A stretch of 64,000 nt of DNA from Saprospiraceae bacterium (GCA_016719855.1 JADJYH010000015.1:1-64000), one strand, 5' to 3'; positions 10,010 to 18,592 are shown, counted from the stretch's first letter. The notes: generated from the letters alone by a model not told the origin. Program-made: numbers and translations.

Positions 10010-10630
10010 TCAAAACATATACATCCCCTTGAAGGAAAGGAAATAACCAACTAAGGCATCGAGGCTTTCTTCGTGTTTTTTGTTGTTGTAAAGCAGGTTG
10101 ATGGAGCGGTTCCAGCGGCCTCCGATGGCAAAATGTTTGGAGAAGAAAAAATCTGCCCCAATGGTAATACCGTAGTCATTTTTGTGAAAATTCTCCACCT
10201 CGGCATCGTGGTTGCTGCCGATGGCTTTGGCCTCCAGCAAGCGGCTGAAAGTGAAGCCGCCGGTGACCTGCACTTTGTGATAATCCTCTTCTTCTTTGTA
10301 CCAATCCTTGTAGGCCAACATCAGCGGCACCTCCACGTATCGGAGGCTGATGTCGAGGTCGCCGTTGACAAATTGAAGGCCATTGTCAAAACTCCCCGCT
10401 GCGAGTACAGCATTTCAATGATCAAATCAGTTTTGTCCTTCAGCACTGCGACCGCCCGCAGGCCGCCGTGCAGACCAAGCCGGTTGTAGCCTGCCGAGTC
10501 GTCGCCCTTGATTTGGGCAGCGTTGAGGCCAAGTACCAGCCCAGCCTTGAATCGCTGTTGTGCCTCGGCACTTTTCTGAAAAAGGAAAAGGAAAAAAGAG
10601 AACGGTGGTCGTCGTTAAGAGATTTTTCAT
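10010..10630 (-). CDS. Outer-membrane beta-barrel protein (PorT-like), frameshifted
   Basis: Starts MKNLLTTTTVLFF at 10630 with a signal peptide, then (after a frame change in the TTTTTCC runs near 10575-10595) KSAEAQQRFKAGLVLGLNA. The barrel continues through GDDSAGYNRLGLHGGLRA and LIIEMLYSQRG, shifts frame once more near 10400, and ends YVEVPLMLAYKDW ... SFKGMYMF with a C-terminal aromatic typical of outer-membrane barrels. About 205 residues in total. The GLNAAQ and EMLYSQRG signatures are typical of the Bacteroidota PorT/outer-membrane protein beta-barrel domain. The exact role is unknown. It lies 41 bases downstream of plsC and may be cotranscribed. Confidence 0.7.
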
Positions 10631-10671
10631 GCTGGATATTCAGATTTAAGGCGGGGTATTTCATCAAAGTT

Positions 10672-11442
10672 TCATTCGGCAAACGCCGGAATTGGCTCGC
10701 TTGTTTTTTCCAATTCAAACTCCTGTCGGATGGCCAACATATTCTCGTCAATCCACTGCTTGGTGGTTTGCACCAGTAAATCCACGGTGTCGGAAAAGAT
10801 GGGCTGGCCGTAACGGATTTTGACGTAAGTGTTTTTTCTTCCAAAACACCGAATGAAATGGGGGACGAAAGTTTCGTCGCCGACCCAGGCGTCGCTCTTG
10901 TACTTGTAGTCAATGGCCATTGGTACGATGCCGAAACCTTCCTTTGCAGCCAAGCTGAATGCACCGGTGCGGAAGTCCATCGTCGTGGGCTTCAAGTGCG
11001 TGGTGCCTTCGGGATAAACGAGCACGGAAAAGCCCATTTTCAGTGCCTCTCGAATGGCATCTAGGGTAGCAGTGCGGCTTTTTTTGCTGTCCCGTTTCAC
11101 GAACATGATGCCCGTGAGCTTTGCGCCGTAGCCAATCAGTGGCCAATTGGAAACTTCCGCTTTGACCACTGGGAGTGCCCGCACATCTGCTATTGCAAGG
11201 ATGCCATCCATGTAGGCGCGGTGGTTGCCGATATAAATATAGTGCCCTTTGGGTGGGGAACCTTGTTTGTCAACCCTGATGCCCAACTTGCCCAACATCC
11301 ACCCCAGCCAAATCTGGCTAGTTTTGAATGCGTGGTCGAGATCACGCCCCCTGAAAATGGCTGGCACTACGACCCAAACGATATGGAAAATCAGGCAGCT
11401 CACCAATATCATGGCCCGATAGCTTACTCGCAATATCTTCAT
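10672..11442 (-). CDS. plsC: 1-acyl-sn-glycerol-3-phosphate acyltransferase (PlsC family)
   Basis: 256 residues, intact. The acyltransferase motifs are clear: block I IGNHRAYMDG (HX4D, about residue 75), block II FVKRDSKKSR, block III VYPEGTTH (about residue 145), block IV GIVPMAID. The N-terminus has one hydrophobic helix (VSCLIFHIVWVVVPAIF). The family transfers an acyl chain to lysophosphatidic acid or a related lysolipid at the inner membrane. It lies 112 bases downstream of the acyltransferase-GNAT gene, in the same direction, which suggests a shared role in membrane-lipid or aminolipid synthesis, possibly as the O-acyltransferase partner. Confidence 0.85.
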   Translation of the reverse strand: MKILRVSYRAMILVSCLIFHIVWVVVPAIFRGRDLDHAFKTSQIWLGWMLGKLGIRVDKQGSPPKGHYIYIGNHRAYMDGILAIADVRALPVVKAEVSNWPLIGYGAKLTGIMFVKRDSKKSRTATLDAIREALKMGFSVLVYPEGTTHLKPTTMDFRTGAFSLAAKEGFGIVPMAIDYKYKSDAWVGDETFVPHFIRCFGRKNTYVKIRYGQPIFSDTVDLLVQTTKQWIDENMLAIRQEFELEKTSEPIPAFAE

Positions 11443-11554
11443 TGTTTGGAAAATAAAAGCTAACGATTTTTGTAAAAAATGGCCGCAAAGCTACACCAAT
11501 TCGGGTTCAGGTTCAAACACTCAAACCCTCAACCTCACAAGCCCTCAAACGCTG

Positions 11555-13146
11555 CTACCCTACCTCCTTCTTGAGCGATTCAATCATGGCAATGGGCACA
11601 TCGTTGAGGTCGAGCATGATGAAGCCATCGAGCACATCGGAGAAGTTAGGGTCCACGTTGAAGCTGATGAAACGGGCGTTGAGCTTGAGGTACTGCCGCA
11701 CCAGCACCGGTAGCCGGAAGTGCTCTGGCTCGATGTCCTCGATGAGGTTGTCGAGCGACTGAACCTGGTCGCCGAGGTTCTCGGCCAGCATCTCGATGTC
11801 CACCTTTGTCCACTTTGACCTTGAAAGGCTTTCGTGGCTTTAGGAAGTGCGCCAGCTCGTTGTTGTAGAAGTATTTTTTGATGTAGGCCACGATGACGCC
11901 ACGGGAGAGGTTCGAGTAATATTTGCTGATGCTGACTGGGCCGTAGAGGTAGCTGAACCGTGGGTTTTTCAACAAAAAATAAAGGATGCCTTTCCAAAGC
12001 AGGAACAGGGGTAGGCGTTTGCGCTGGTGGTCTGGCACGATAAAGGAGCGGCCAAGTTCGACCGATTTTTTCATGTAGGGATGAAAGCCCTCCTTGATTT
12101 TGAAGAGGCTGCTGATATAAAATCCAGCAGCACCGTACCGCTCGAAAATCTCGTCGCCTATGCCCATCCGGTAGCCGCCCGCAATCTGTTTTGACTCCCT
12201 GTCCCAAAGGATGAGTTGACGATAGTAAAGGTCATATTCGTCGAGGTCTCTTGTCTTTCCGGTTCCCTCACCAACAACCCGGAAGGTCAGTTCCCGTAGT
12301 CGCCCAATTTCTTGGATGGTGTGGAATGTCCTTCGCCTCTACCACAAAAATATCGTATTCGCCCTGCGAAGCAATGAGGGATTTGAATTTCAAATGTCCG
12401 ATTTCATCTGCAATCAATTGATTGTCAATGGGTTCAGCAATTGACTCCTCTTGCTCTGGCAGTTTAAAAAAGTTGCGGAGGTAGAACGGCTTTACTTCCA
12501 ACCCGGAGCCGAGTGAGAAGATTTTGGACTGGATAAAACGCTTGAAATCCTTGGGCTTGTCAAACTTCTGCTGTTCTTCTACCGAAATCTGGCTGCCCAC
12601 CCGAACAGTAATTTTGTGGGGTTCGCCTCGCATCCACTGCACGATTCGACCACCGATGCTCGCCCTGACAAAGCCCGGGAACGGTGTCTTGAGTCGTATC
12701 GGCACGACCGGGATTTCCGCCCGCATTACCGCCCGCATGAGTCGGTTCATGAATTGGTTGCGCACTGCCGTTTCAAGCGTCCGGTCGGTGAAATGGAGGA
12801 TGAGGCAAAGGGAATAGCCATGTGACTTGGCCTTGACGAGTTCCTTGAAAATGGCACGGACATAATCTTCCCATTGCAACAGATTGTAGTCGAGGTGGAG
12901 AAAGTAGTGGGCAAGTGCAGGCTCCGACAAACTGTGCCGCTCGATGACCTTGAATGGAATGACACTGCCGTCGAGCAGCCGGATGAGCACCAGTTCGTCC
13001 ACGTCGTCGAGGGCTTGGTTGACGATGAAAAGCGTGGGCACCTTCACGGCCAAGTTCTTCAGGTCGTGGCTATCGGCCTCGATTTGCACGTTTTTCTTGC
13101 GAAGCGCCTCCTCGACAACCGGATTGTTGGTGAAATTTATAGGCAT
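11555..13146 (-). CDS. Two-domain acyltransferase / GNAT N-acyltransferase, OlsF-like, frameshifted
   Basis: Starts MPINFTNNPVVEEALRKK at 13146. Residues 1-290 are acyltransferase-like (VPVVPIRLKTPFPGFV, GGRIVQWMRGEPHKITVRV); I do not see the canonical HX4D box. After a frame change near 12300, LRELTFRVVGEGTGKTRDL starts a GNAT domain of the ornithine-lipid/hemolysin type (LDEYDLYYRQLILWD, GGYRMGIGDEIF, SVELGRSFIVPDHQRK, LYGPVSISKYYSN). A second shift near 11805 leads to a C-terminus ending IAMIESLKKEVG. About 530 residues. Bifunctional proteins of this architecture (OlsF) make ornithine lipids, and related proteins make glycine lipids in Bacteroidota; the amino acid here is unknown. It heads a probable operon with plsC. 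Confidence 0.7.
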
Positions 13147-13206
13147 AATTTGAGTTGTGGAGCAAAGCAAACAAAATCATGTTTTGTATAAAATGTCCTT
13201 CTGCCT

Positions 13207-13214
13207 CAAAGTTA
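13207..13214 (-). promoter_or_regulatory. Putative -7 promoter element for the acyltransferase-GNAT gene
   Basis: The minus strand reads TAACTTTG (TAnnTTTG), 60 bases before the ATG at 13146. It is part of a divergent promoter pair with the element at 13239. Confidence 0.5.
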
Positions 13215-13238
13215 ATTTCTGTGGTTTGGATTTAACGC

Positions 13239-13246
13239 TAAATTTG
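13239..13246 (+). promoter_or_regulatory. Putative -7 promoter element for the barrel gene at 13268
   Basis: TAAATTTG matches TAnnTTTG and lies 21 bases before the ATG at 13268. The two divergent elements are only 24 bases apart. Confidence 0.5.
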
Positions 13247-13267
13247 CCCAAAATACAAACTTGAAAC

Positions 13268-13822
13268 ATGAAAAATAAACTAGGCTTTACGATTATTTTA
13301 CTCCTCTCAGCAGCTATTGGTTTTGGCCAAAATAGGGTCATGGACATTGGGTTGGAGGTCCAGGTTTACCCTACCGGATACATTCCTGGGTTTCGGGTAG
13401 AAAAAAGCTTCACCAAAAGAGACCTCGGCAGCGTGCGAGTGGGCTACCAAATCATTGACCACCGCGACCAGGGTCTCCACGATGACGAAACTGGCAGTGG
13501 CTTTGGCGGCTCCCTCGGCTACAAACACTATTTCAACAGGTACTTCACCGGGCCAAGCCTCGGCCTTCGCACTGACGTCTGGGCGAACAAGATTGACTGG
13601 GTGACAAAACTCGAAATGGGCGGCGAGAGCAAGGGCTCCTCGGACATTTTGGTGGTGCAACCTACCGTTGAATTCGGATGGGCTTTTACCCTCGGCGAAA
13701 ACTTGGTGCTTACGCCCGCAGCCGCATTCGGTTTTGAGATAAATGTCAAAACCACGGGCGAAGACACAGGCGAAGGCGCTATTTTGCTGGCAGGTTTAAC
13801 AGCAGCGTATCGGATTCAGTGA
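13268..13822 (+). CDS. Outer-membrane beta-barrel protein of unknown function
   Basis: 184 residues, intact. A signal peptide (MKNKLGFTIILLLSAAIGFG, cleavage before QNRVMD) is followed by alternating amphipathic strands with aromatic ends: LEVQVYPTGYIPGFRVE, GSVRVGYQIIDHRDQG, SLGYKHYFNRYFTGPSLGL, TVEFGWAFTLGENLVL, and a terminal LAGLTAAYRIQ. This is the pattern of a small eight- or ten-strand barrel. The family is not identified. It has its own promoter and is divergent from the acyltransferase gene. Confidence 0.75.
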   Translation: MKNKLGFTIILLLSAAIGFGQNRVMDIGLEVQVYPTGYIPGFRVEKSFTKRDLGSVRVGYQIIDHRDQGLHDDETGSGFGGSLGYKHYFNRYFTGPSLGLRTDVWANKIDWVTKLEMGGESKGSSDILVVQPTVEFGWAFTLGENLVLTPAAAFGFEINVKTTGEDTGEGAILLAGLTAAYRIQ

Positions 13823-13845
13823 CAAGTGAGCGGTGGTTAGCAAGG

Positions 13846-14361
13846 TTATTTTTCGATTTTTTGCTTCGCAATTACCGTTTCACCATCTGTCACGGTCTGG
13901 CCAGGCACAACGTTTGGGACGGTGTTTTCTGTTTCAAACAGCATGTCATTTCGCTCGTTTTCAATTCGCAAGCCGAAGCGGTTGGTTTGAATAAGCGCAT
14001 TGTTGAAACGACCATTGACATAGTTGTTCATCAAAAAACGACCTGCCATCGGCGCTCGTTGATAGTGTACGTTCGTCACGTCCATCTCGATGGCGATGAG
14101 CCAGCCGCTGGAATCCACGCCCGAGGTCATCACTTGCACAACCCCCGCATCCTTTTCCCATGCCAGCGAATCGGTTGTCCAATGAAGTACCGCTGCCACC
14201 TTGCCGTTTGCCGGGCTGATGAATACATTGCCATCAGTCGGGATGCTACGCTCCGGCAGCCGTAAAAACCAAAATTGGTAGTAAGCAAGCATGGCTGCAA
14301 CGGCTATTGCGAAGGCAATAAAAAGTTTTTTCAATAAATTTTTAGGCTGAATTTTATTCAT
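13846..14361 (-). CDS. Phosphatidylserine decarboxylase-like protein lacking the catalytic segment
   Basis: 171 residues from MNKIQPKNLLKKLF (ATG at 14361) with one N-terminal membrane helix. The N-terminal two thirds follow the short, Bacteroidota-type PSD: FLRLPERSIPTDGNVFI, SPANGKVAAV, AIEMDVTNVHYQRAPMAGRF (MSxxNVHxxRxPxxG) and LRIENERND (TENER). The tail VPGQTVTDGETVIAK matches the extreme C-terminus. Between them, about 45-50 residues are absent compared with the usual 215-220, including the ARRIV stretch and the (L)GS/GST self-cleavage site that forms the pyruvoyl group. As read, the protein cannot be an active decarboxylase. Either it is a degenerate homologue or the assembly has lost about 140 bases in frame. 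Confidence 0.65.
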   Translation of the reverse strand: MNKIQPKNLLKKLFIAFAIAVAAMLAYYQFWFLRLPERSIPTDGNVFISPANGKVAAVLHWTTDSLAWEKDAGVVQVMTSGVDSSGWLIAIEMDVTNVHYQRAPMAGRFLMNNYVNGRFNNALIQTNRFGLRIENERNDMLFETENTVPNVVPGQTVTDGETVIAKQKIEK

Positions 14362-14453
14362 AATATCGTTTGAAATCAAAGAGGTACAAAGAAAAACACA
14401 CCGCCTGGAACCAATCCATCAAATGATGTTTTTTTAAAAAACCTGTCTTGGAT

Positions 14454-14483
14454 TTTGAAAAAATAAAAAAGCTCCTAACTTTG
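14454..14483 (+). promoter_or_regulatory. Promoter of tRNA-Phe
   Basis: TTTG at 14454-14457 (-33 type), 18-base spacer, TAACTTTG at 14476-14483 (-7 type TAnnTTTG), 36 bases before the tRNA. This is the best complete Bacteroidota promoter in the window. Confidence 0.65.
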
Positions 14484-14519
14484 CGCTCGCTTTTGACAAA
14501 AGGGTCAACAGTTAAAAAC

Positions 14520-14592
14520 GGTGAAGTAGCTCAGTCGGTAGAGCAATGGACTGAAAATCCATGTGTCGGGGGTTCGATTCCCTCTTTCACCA
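14520..14592 (+). tRNA. tRNA-Phe (GAA)
   Basis: Cloverleaf: acceptor GGTGAAG/TTTCACC with G-T at the seventh pair, D arm GCTC/GAGC with AGTCGGTA loop, anticodon stem ATGGA/TCCAT around loop CTGAAAA (anticodon GAA), T stem GGGGG/CCCTC with loop TTCGATT, discriminator A. CA follows, so the CCA end may be partly encoded (ACA) or added after transcription. Stands alone between a promoter and a terminator. Confidence 0.97.
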
Positions 14593-14600
14593 CAGATTTT

Positions 14601-14629
14601 AAAAGCCCCTGCAATAGTAGGGGTTTTTT
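14601..14629 (+). terminator. Terminator after tRNA-Phe
   Basis: CCCCT (14606-14610) pairs with AGGGG (14619-14623), extended by flanking A/T pairs and followed by TTTTTT. Confidence 0.75.
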
Positions 14630-14708
14630 AGTTTAACGGTAACAATCAACGGTAACAACTACTTAGATAATAGTTACTGTTTTCTCAGGCTGTCGGCATG
14701 AAACTTCG

Positions 14709-15105
14709 TCATGCCTTCAGAAAAAAAATTTTGCCACCTATCACGTCTTCAATCCGGAGGACACCTTCAAAGAAGCTTGTATTCATTGGACTGACATCAA
14801 TGGCGAACGACACCGAAAAAAGGCTGGCATCAATCGCTTGAGTATCTGCCGAAGCTGCTTTTTTGTCTCGTGCGGGAAATCGGAGCCGAGCACCCATTTG
14901 GCATATTCTCGGGTCTCTGTGACCAATTGGTCTTTGTGCTTGCCGAACGACCAGTAAACCAATCAATCCTTTTCTTACAGTTTCCCGGCAAAGAGGTCAG
15001 CGCCGGAAAGCCACTGGGCAAAGGATTTTGCAATCTAACGGAAAAGGGGAGTCCTTCACGTCTTTGTCGGTGGTGCCAGTGGGGATATCAGGCAAACCGT
15101 TCGCA
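14709..15105 (-). pseudogene. Decayed coding remnant, family not recognised
   Basis: The minus strand holds coding-like fragments in three frames: QWLSGADLFAGKL near 15000, SFGKHKDQLVTETREYAKW and VLGSDFPHETKKQLRQIL near 14850-14950, and a tail SFAIDVSPMNTSFFEGVLR to the stop at 14709. Stops and frame changes break it up. It could be a fragment of a transposase or of a larger helical protein, but no motif decides this. It sits just beside the tRNA, a place where mobile DNA often integrates. Confidence 0.35.
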
Positions 15106-15115
15106 AGTACATTGC

Positions 15116-15694
15116 TTAAGTTTTTGAATAAACAAAGCGAAGCTTTGCTCCAGATTTCACAGTAAGGCATATCAAACCTTTCAATGCACCGCCCGGTTCT
15201 ATACACTTTTGAAAAAGATAGTTGTCGAACAACTCATTGATGAAAATCGTATTGGCCCGTGATTGGGTTGAACGGTTGATGTCGTCCCTAATCATGATAA
15301 TGGAGGGGTCGGCCATTCCAATGCCTCTCCTTCTTTCGTACACATCTTGGCAAAGGGCAAAATAAGCCGCAGTCAAGGTCAGCACCTCCAGCGTATCTTC
15401 TTCAGAAAATACCATAATATCTCTTGGAAAGCACAAGGTGTCGGCACTTTTATTATTGATATTGACCGCCACTAAGCTAACTCCCATGCGCCGCTCCTTC
15501 CTCGCATATTTGTTGTTCCCAGCCTCCTTGAGCACATTGTAGCGCCATGCAATGACAATACCTTCCTTGCCCACGACAGCGGACGACCGCCCATAACCAA
15601 GCTGTTGTGGCTTTATAGTTTGATAACTGCCAGCACATCCTAAAAACAAGATGGTTGAAATGGCAAGTGAAAGACACTTTACTGAAAACTTCAT
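15116..15694 (-). CDS. Lipoprotein of unknown function
   Basis: 192 residues from MKFSVKCLSLAISTILF (ATG at 15694). A lipobox is visible: STILFLGC, with acylation expected at the cysteine at about residue 20. The mature part contains GKEGIVIAWRYNVLKEAGNN, VNINNKSADTLCFP and QSRANTIFINELFDN and is predicted mostly beta. No family recognised. An upstream start at 15781 would add 29 residues that hide the signal peptide and is rejected. The surroundings are decayed, so it may be a survivor of a formerly larger locus. Confidence 0.65.
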   Translation of the reverse strand: MKFSVKCLSLAISTILFLGCAGSYQTIKPQQLGYGRSSAVVGKEGIVIAWRYNVLKEAGNNKYARKERRMGVSLVAVNINNKSADTLCFPRDIMVFSEEDTLEVLTLTAAYFALCQDVYERRRGIGMADPSIIMIRDDINRSTQSRANTIFINELFDNYLFQKCIEPGGALKGLICLTVKSGAKLRFVYSKT

Positions 15695-15851
15695 CATGGC
15701 AATAATATCAACGATGGCTTTATACCCGCGGAGGCCGCTGCTAGCCGCAAACAACGCCCCCTCCTTCGTCACAGCTATCATTCTTTGCTAAAGATAAACG
15801 CATACATTGCTTTACACCTTGATTTTTGGTAAAGCCAGCAGGTGATTTTAT

Positions 15852-16206
15852 TCAGCACTCGGACTGGCCTCTCCGCTTGACTTCAATGACAATCAATATT
15901 TCTTTAAGTCTGATGATGAGGTCAGTTACATTTCTTACATCGCTTTCCGCTGGAATTTCGAGGTCAAAATACACTTCTGGAATATTATCCGTAGTCAGTG
16001 TTACCCAAAACGTGTTCTGTAGCCTCTTCATCCAACAGCTTTGCCTCCACTTGGATGGGGATGCCGGGGTTGAGCAGCACGTTTTTCTCTTCCCGCTGGT
16101 CATCTGGCGTGATTTTGATGGCCCCGATTTGGAGGATGCGGTCCTGAGCCGTATTGGTGCCAGTAGTTTCGATGTCGAAGAAGATGATGGGTTTGGTGAG
16201 CTGCAT
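15852..16206 (-). pseudogene. 3'-5' exonuclease (DnaQ-like) N-terminal fragment joined to a foreign tail
   Basis: From MQLTKPIIFFDIETTGTNTA at 16206 the first 50 residues are a DnaQ/epsilon-like DEDD exonuclease (FDIETTGTN exo I, then DRILQIGAIKI and LLNPGIPI). Normal members continue with EAT-VHGI and the exo II and III motifs. Here the sequence switches after IPIQVEA to unrelated KLLDEEATEHVLGNTDYG and a stop; a shifted frame reads on as NIPEVYFDLEIPAESD ... IVIEVKRRGQSEC to 15852. Exo II and III are missing, so the enzyme is dead as read. A deletion that fused two genes explains it best. Confidence 0.6.
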
Positions 16207-16456
16207 TTGAATAGTAGTGATTTTTGGGCGAAATTATGGAAGAATGGGGGGTTGGGGGGCTATGTCTTTGGCTTTTACGATGTTTTTTTCAGGCTATGAT
16301 GGGTCAAAGCTACTAACGGATGAGGCCATGACGGCGGTCACTTGCAGCGGTCAAACGGTAGCGGGGTTGGGTTGGATACCAGACGCCAGCGACGCCGTTT
16401 TTTGTAATGGACAGACGCTGCGCCAGCAAGGATGGTCGAACAAATCACTTCCAATT
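16207..16456. other. Intergenic region without recognised gene
   Basis: About 250 bases between the exonuclease fragment and hsdM. Plus-strand open frames exist (for example around CSGQTVAGLGWIPDASDA) but have no start context or family match. A tandem-like peptide pattern CSGQTVAGLGW / CNGQTLRQQGW may be chance. Confidence 0.4.
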
Positions 16457-18074
16457 TCACTTTGGTATAGGCGGCAAGCCAAGCTCTTTCAAAAACCATT
16501 ATGCCTCCCCAAAGCCTCCTTCGCCTTCCGCTCTATCTCCACCAACTCCGCATTCAACTTCCCAAGGTCAATCTCCACATCATCTTTCGCCGTGCTAACA
16601 TAGCGGGAAATATTCAAATTGTAGTCATTCTTCGCAATCTCCTCCATCGTCACCCGGCGGGAATAGCGATCCTCCACCTTGCGCTCCCGGTAGGTGTCCA
16701 CGATTTTGGCAATGTCCTCGGGCGGAGGTTGTTTTGGCGCTTGCCCTTCTCGAAATACTCGCTGGCATTGATGAACAGCACGTCCTCGTATTTCTTGCAT
16801 TTCTTTAGCACGAGGATGCAGACCGGGATGCCCGTGGAAAAGAACAGGTTGGCGGGCAGGCCGATGACGGTGTCTATATTGTCGTCCTTCAAGAGCTTGG
16901 TGCGGATGCGCTCCTCCACGCCGCCACGGAACAGGACGCCGTGCGGGAGGATGATGGCCATCACGCCCTCTTTGCCGAGGAAGTGGAAGCCGTGCAGCAG
17001 GAAGGCGAAGTCTGCCGCCGACTTGGGGGCCACGCCGTAGGTCTTGAAGCGGAAATCCTCGCCCATTTCTTCCTTGGGCTCCCAGCGGTAGCTGAACGGC
17101 GGATTGGCGACGATGGCGTCGAACTTCGGCTTCTTGGCGGGGTTCATCTCGTTCAGGATGTCCCATTCGTTGAGCAGGGTGTCGCCGTGGTGGATTTCGA
17201 ACTCGGTATCCTTCACCCCGTGCAGCAGCATGTTCATGCGGGCGAGGTTGTAGGTGGTGATGTTCTTTTCCTGGCCGTATATCTTGCCGATACCGTTCGT
17301 GCCCATCTGCTTGCGCACGTTGAGGAGGAGGGAGCCGGAACCACAGGCGAAGTCCAGCACCTTGTCCAGCCGCTTCTTCTTCCCGGTCTTGGGTTCTTGG
17401 CTGTCCAGTACCACGATTTCCGATAGGATGCTCGAAATCTGCTGCGGGGTGTAGAACTCCCCGGCCTTCTTGCCGCTGCCCGCCGCAAACTGCCCGATAA
17501 GGTACTCGTATGCATCGCCCAGCACGTCTATGTCGGTGGAAAAGCCAGCGATGCCCTCGGCTATCTTCTGGATGATGGTGCAGAGCTTGGCATTGCGCTC
17601 TTCGTACTTCCTGCCGAGCTTCTCGCTGTTCAGGTTGATTTCCGAGAACAGGCCCTGAAAGCTGCTGTTAAAGGATTTCTCCTCGATGTACTTGAACCCG
17701 GCTTCCAAGGTGTGCAGCATATCCCCGCTTTGGAGGCGGGCCATTTCTGCGATACTGCTCCACAAATGCGCTGGCTCTATGACATAATGCACTTTGCGGC
17801 GCATCTGTTTTTCAAATTCCTCTACGTCCTCCGCATTGGCGGCATACCATAGGGACAAGGGCGACTCACCGGGTGACTTTGAGTCACCCGGTGAGTTAGG
17901 GTACTACGACCCCAGCATCTTCTTGGCGGCTGCCTCGTAGTTGTCGGAGAGGTAGCGCAGGAAGAGGAACGAGAGCATATAGTCCCGGAAGTCGTCCGCA
18001 TTCATGGCGCCCCGTAGCTGGTCGGCGATGGCCCAAAGGGTTTTGCCGAGTTGTTGTTGGTTTGTTTCTTTCAT
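16457..18074 (-). CDS. hsdM: Type I restriction-modification DNA methyltransferase subunit HsdM, disrupted
   Basis: Starts at the ATG at 18074 (MKETNQQQLGKTLWAIADQL, the typical HsdM N-terminus). An in-frame TAG at 17904-17906 follows KKMLGS, next to a 33-bp palindrome, after which the frame resumes as SLWYAANAEDVEEFEKQMRR. The methyltransferase core is intact: GEFYTPQQIS, motif I LDFACGSGSLLLN, motif IV VANPPFSYRW (NPPF), then LPHGVLFRGG. Frame changes near 16735 and at the T-run 16489-16493 precede the conserved end FLKELGLPPIPK. About 539 codons. HsdM N6-methylates adenine in the target recognised by HsdS. It is last in an R-S-GxxExxY-M order. Confidence 0.85.
17864..17896. repeat. 33-bp palindrome inside hsdM
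   Basis: Perfect inverted repeat with 15-bp arms (ACTCACCGGGTGACT at 17864-17878 and complement at 17882-17896) and a three-base loop. It lies in the hsdM reading frame, adding a short PGDSKSPGES-like stretch, seven bases from the in-frame TAG. A related sequence occurs in hsdR near 22028-22052. Confidence 0.8.
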
Positions 18075-18090
18075 GTATCTTCTTCTCTTG

Positions 18091-18186
18091 TCTGAATCAC
18101 GGATTTTACGGATTAAAAGATTTCACGGATGCTGCACATGCCCCATTCAGCGGAATCCATTAATCTGTCCAATCCGTGATTCAGAC
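18091..18186. repeat. Palindromic repeat, copy 1 (downstream of GxxExxY gene)
   Basis: Begins TCTGAATCACGGATTTTACG and ends with the inverse AATCCGTGATTCAGA, so the ends can pair. Three related copies lie on the other side of the GxxExxY gene. The copy ends four bases from that gene's stop codon. Confidence 0.8.
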
Positions 18187-18189
18187 ATC

Positions 18190-18576
18190 TTACCTGCTCA
18201 AAATAAGCCGTTTAAATTCCATGCTCTTTGAGCCAAAATTGAGTAAAAGCCCAATTTCAAGGCGATAGGCTTTCAGGTAGTTCAATGCCTGCGCCATGTG
18301 GACATCTTCCAATTTCGTCAAGGCTTTCAATTCTACCAACACTTTCCCTTCCACCACAAAATCTGCCCTGCGAGTACCTATTGGCTCCTCCAATTCCTTG
18401 TAGAATATCTCCTGCTCAATTTCTCTGGCAAAGTCCAATCCTGCTTTTCGGAATTCGTAAGCCAAAGCCCTTTGATAAATGACCTCCTGAAAACCATTGC
18501 CCAAAAACTTGTGTACTTCAAATGCACACCCGATAATGGTTCGTGTCAGGTCGCCGTGTTTTAAGTTCTCTTCCAT
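18190..18576 (-). CDS. GxxExxY protein (PD-(D/E)xK nuclease-fold family)
   Basis: 128 residues, intact. The hallmark is GNGFQEVIYQRAL (GxxExxY, about residue 26), followed by DFAREIEQEIFYKE, then the nuclease-like core RRADFVVEGKVLVELKA in which D and ExK stand in PD-(D/E)xK order, and the conserved end LEIGLLLNFGSKSMEFKRLI. This small family is common in Bacteroidota; its biochemical function is not established. Here it is inserted between hsdS and hsdM and bordered by palindromic repeats within 4-16 bases on both sides, which suggests a repeat-borne cassette rather than an original part of the RM operon. Confidence 0.9.
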   Translation of the reverse strand: MEENLKHGDLTRTIIGCAFEVHKFLGNGFQEVIYQRALAYEFRKAGLDFAREIEQEIFYKELEEPIGTRRADFVVEGKVLVELKALTKLEDVHMAQALNYLKAYRLEIGLLLNFGSKSMEFKRLILSR

Positions 18577-18592
18577 AGTTGTTCGTTTTTTG

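Noticed and set aside
14448..14636. Open frame of 62 codons across tRNA-Phe
   Set aside because: It is an accidental frame through the tRNA cloverleaf (GGSIPSFTT arises from the T arm).
16217..16603. Plus-strand open frame overlapping the hsdM end
   Set aside because: No start context, and hsdM conserved C-terminus lies on the other strand.
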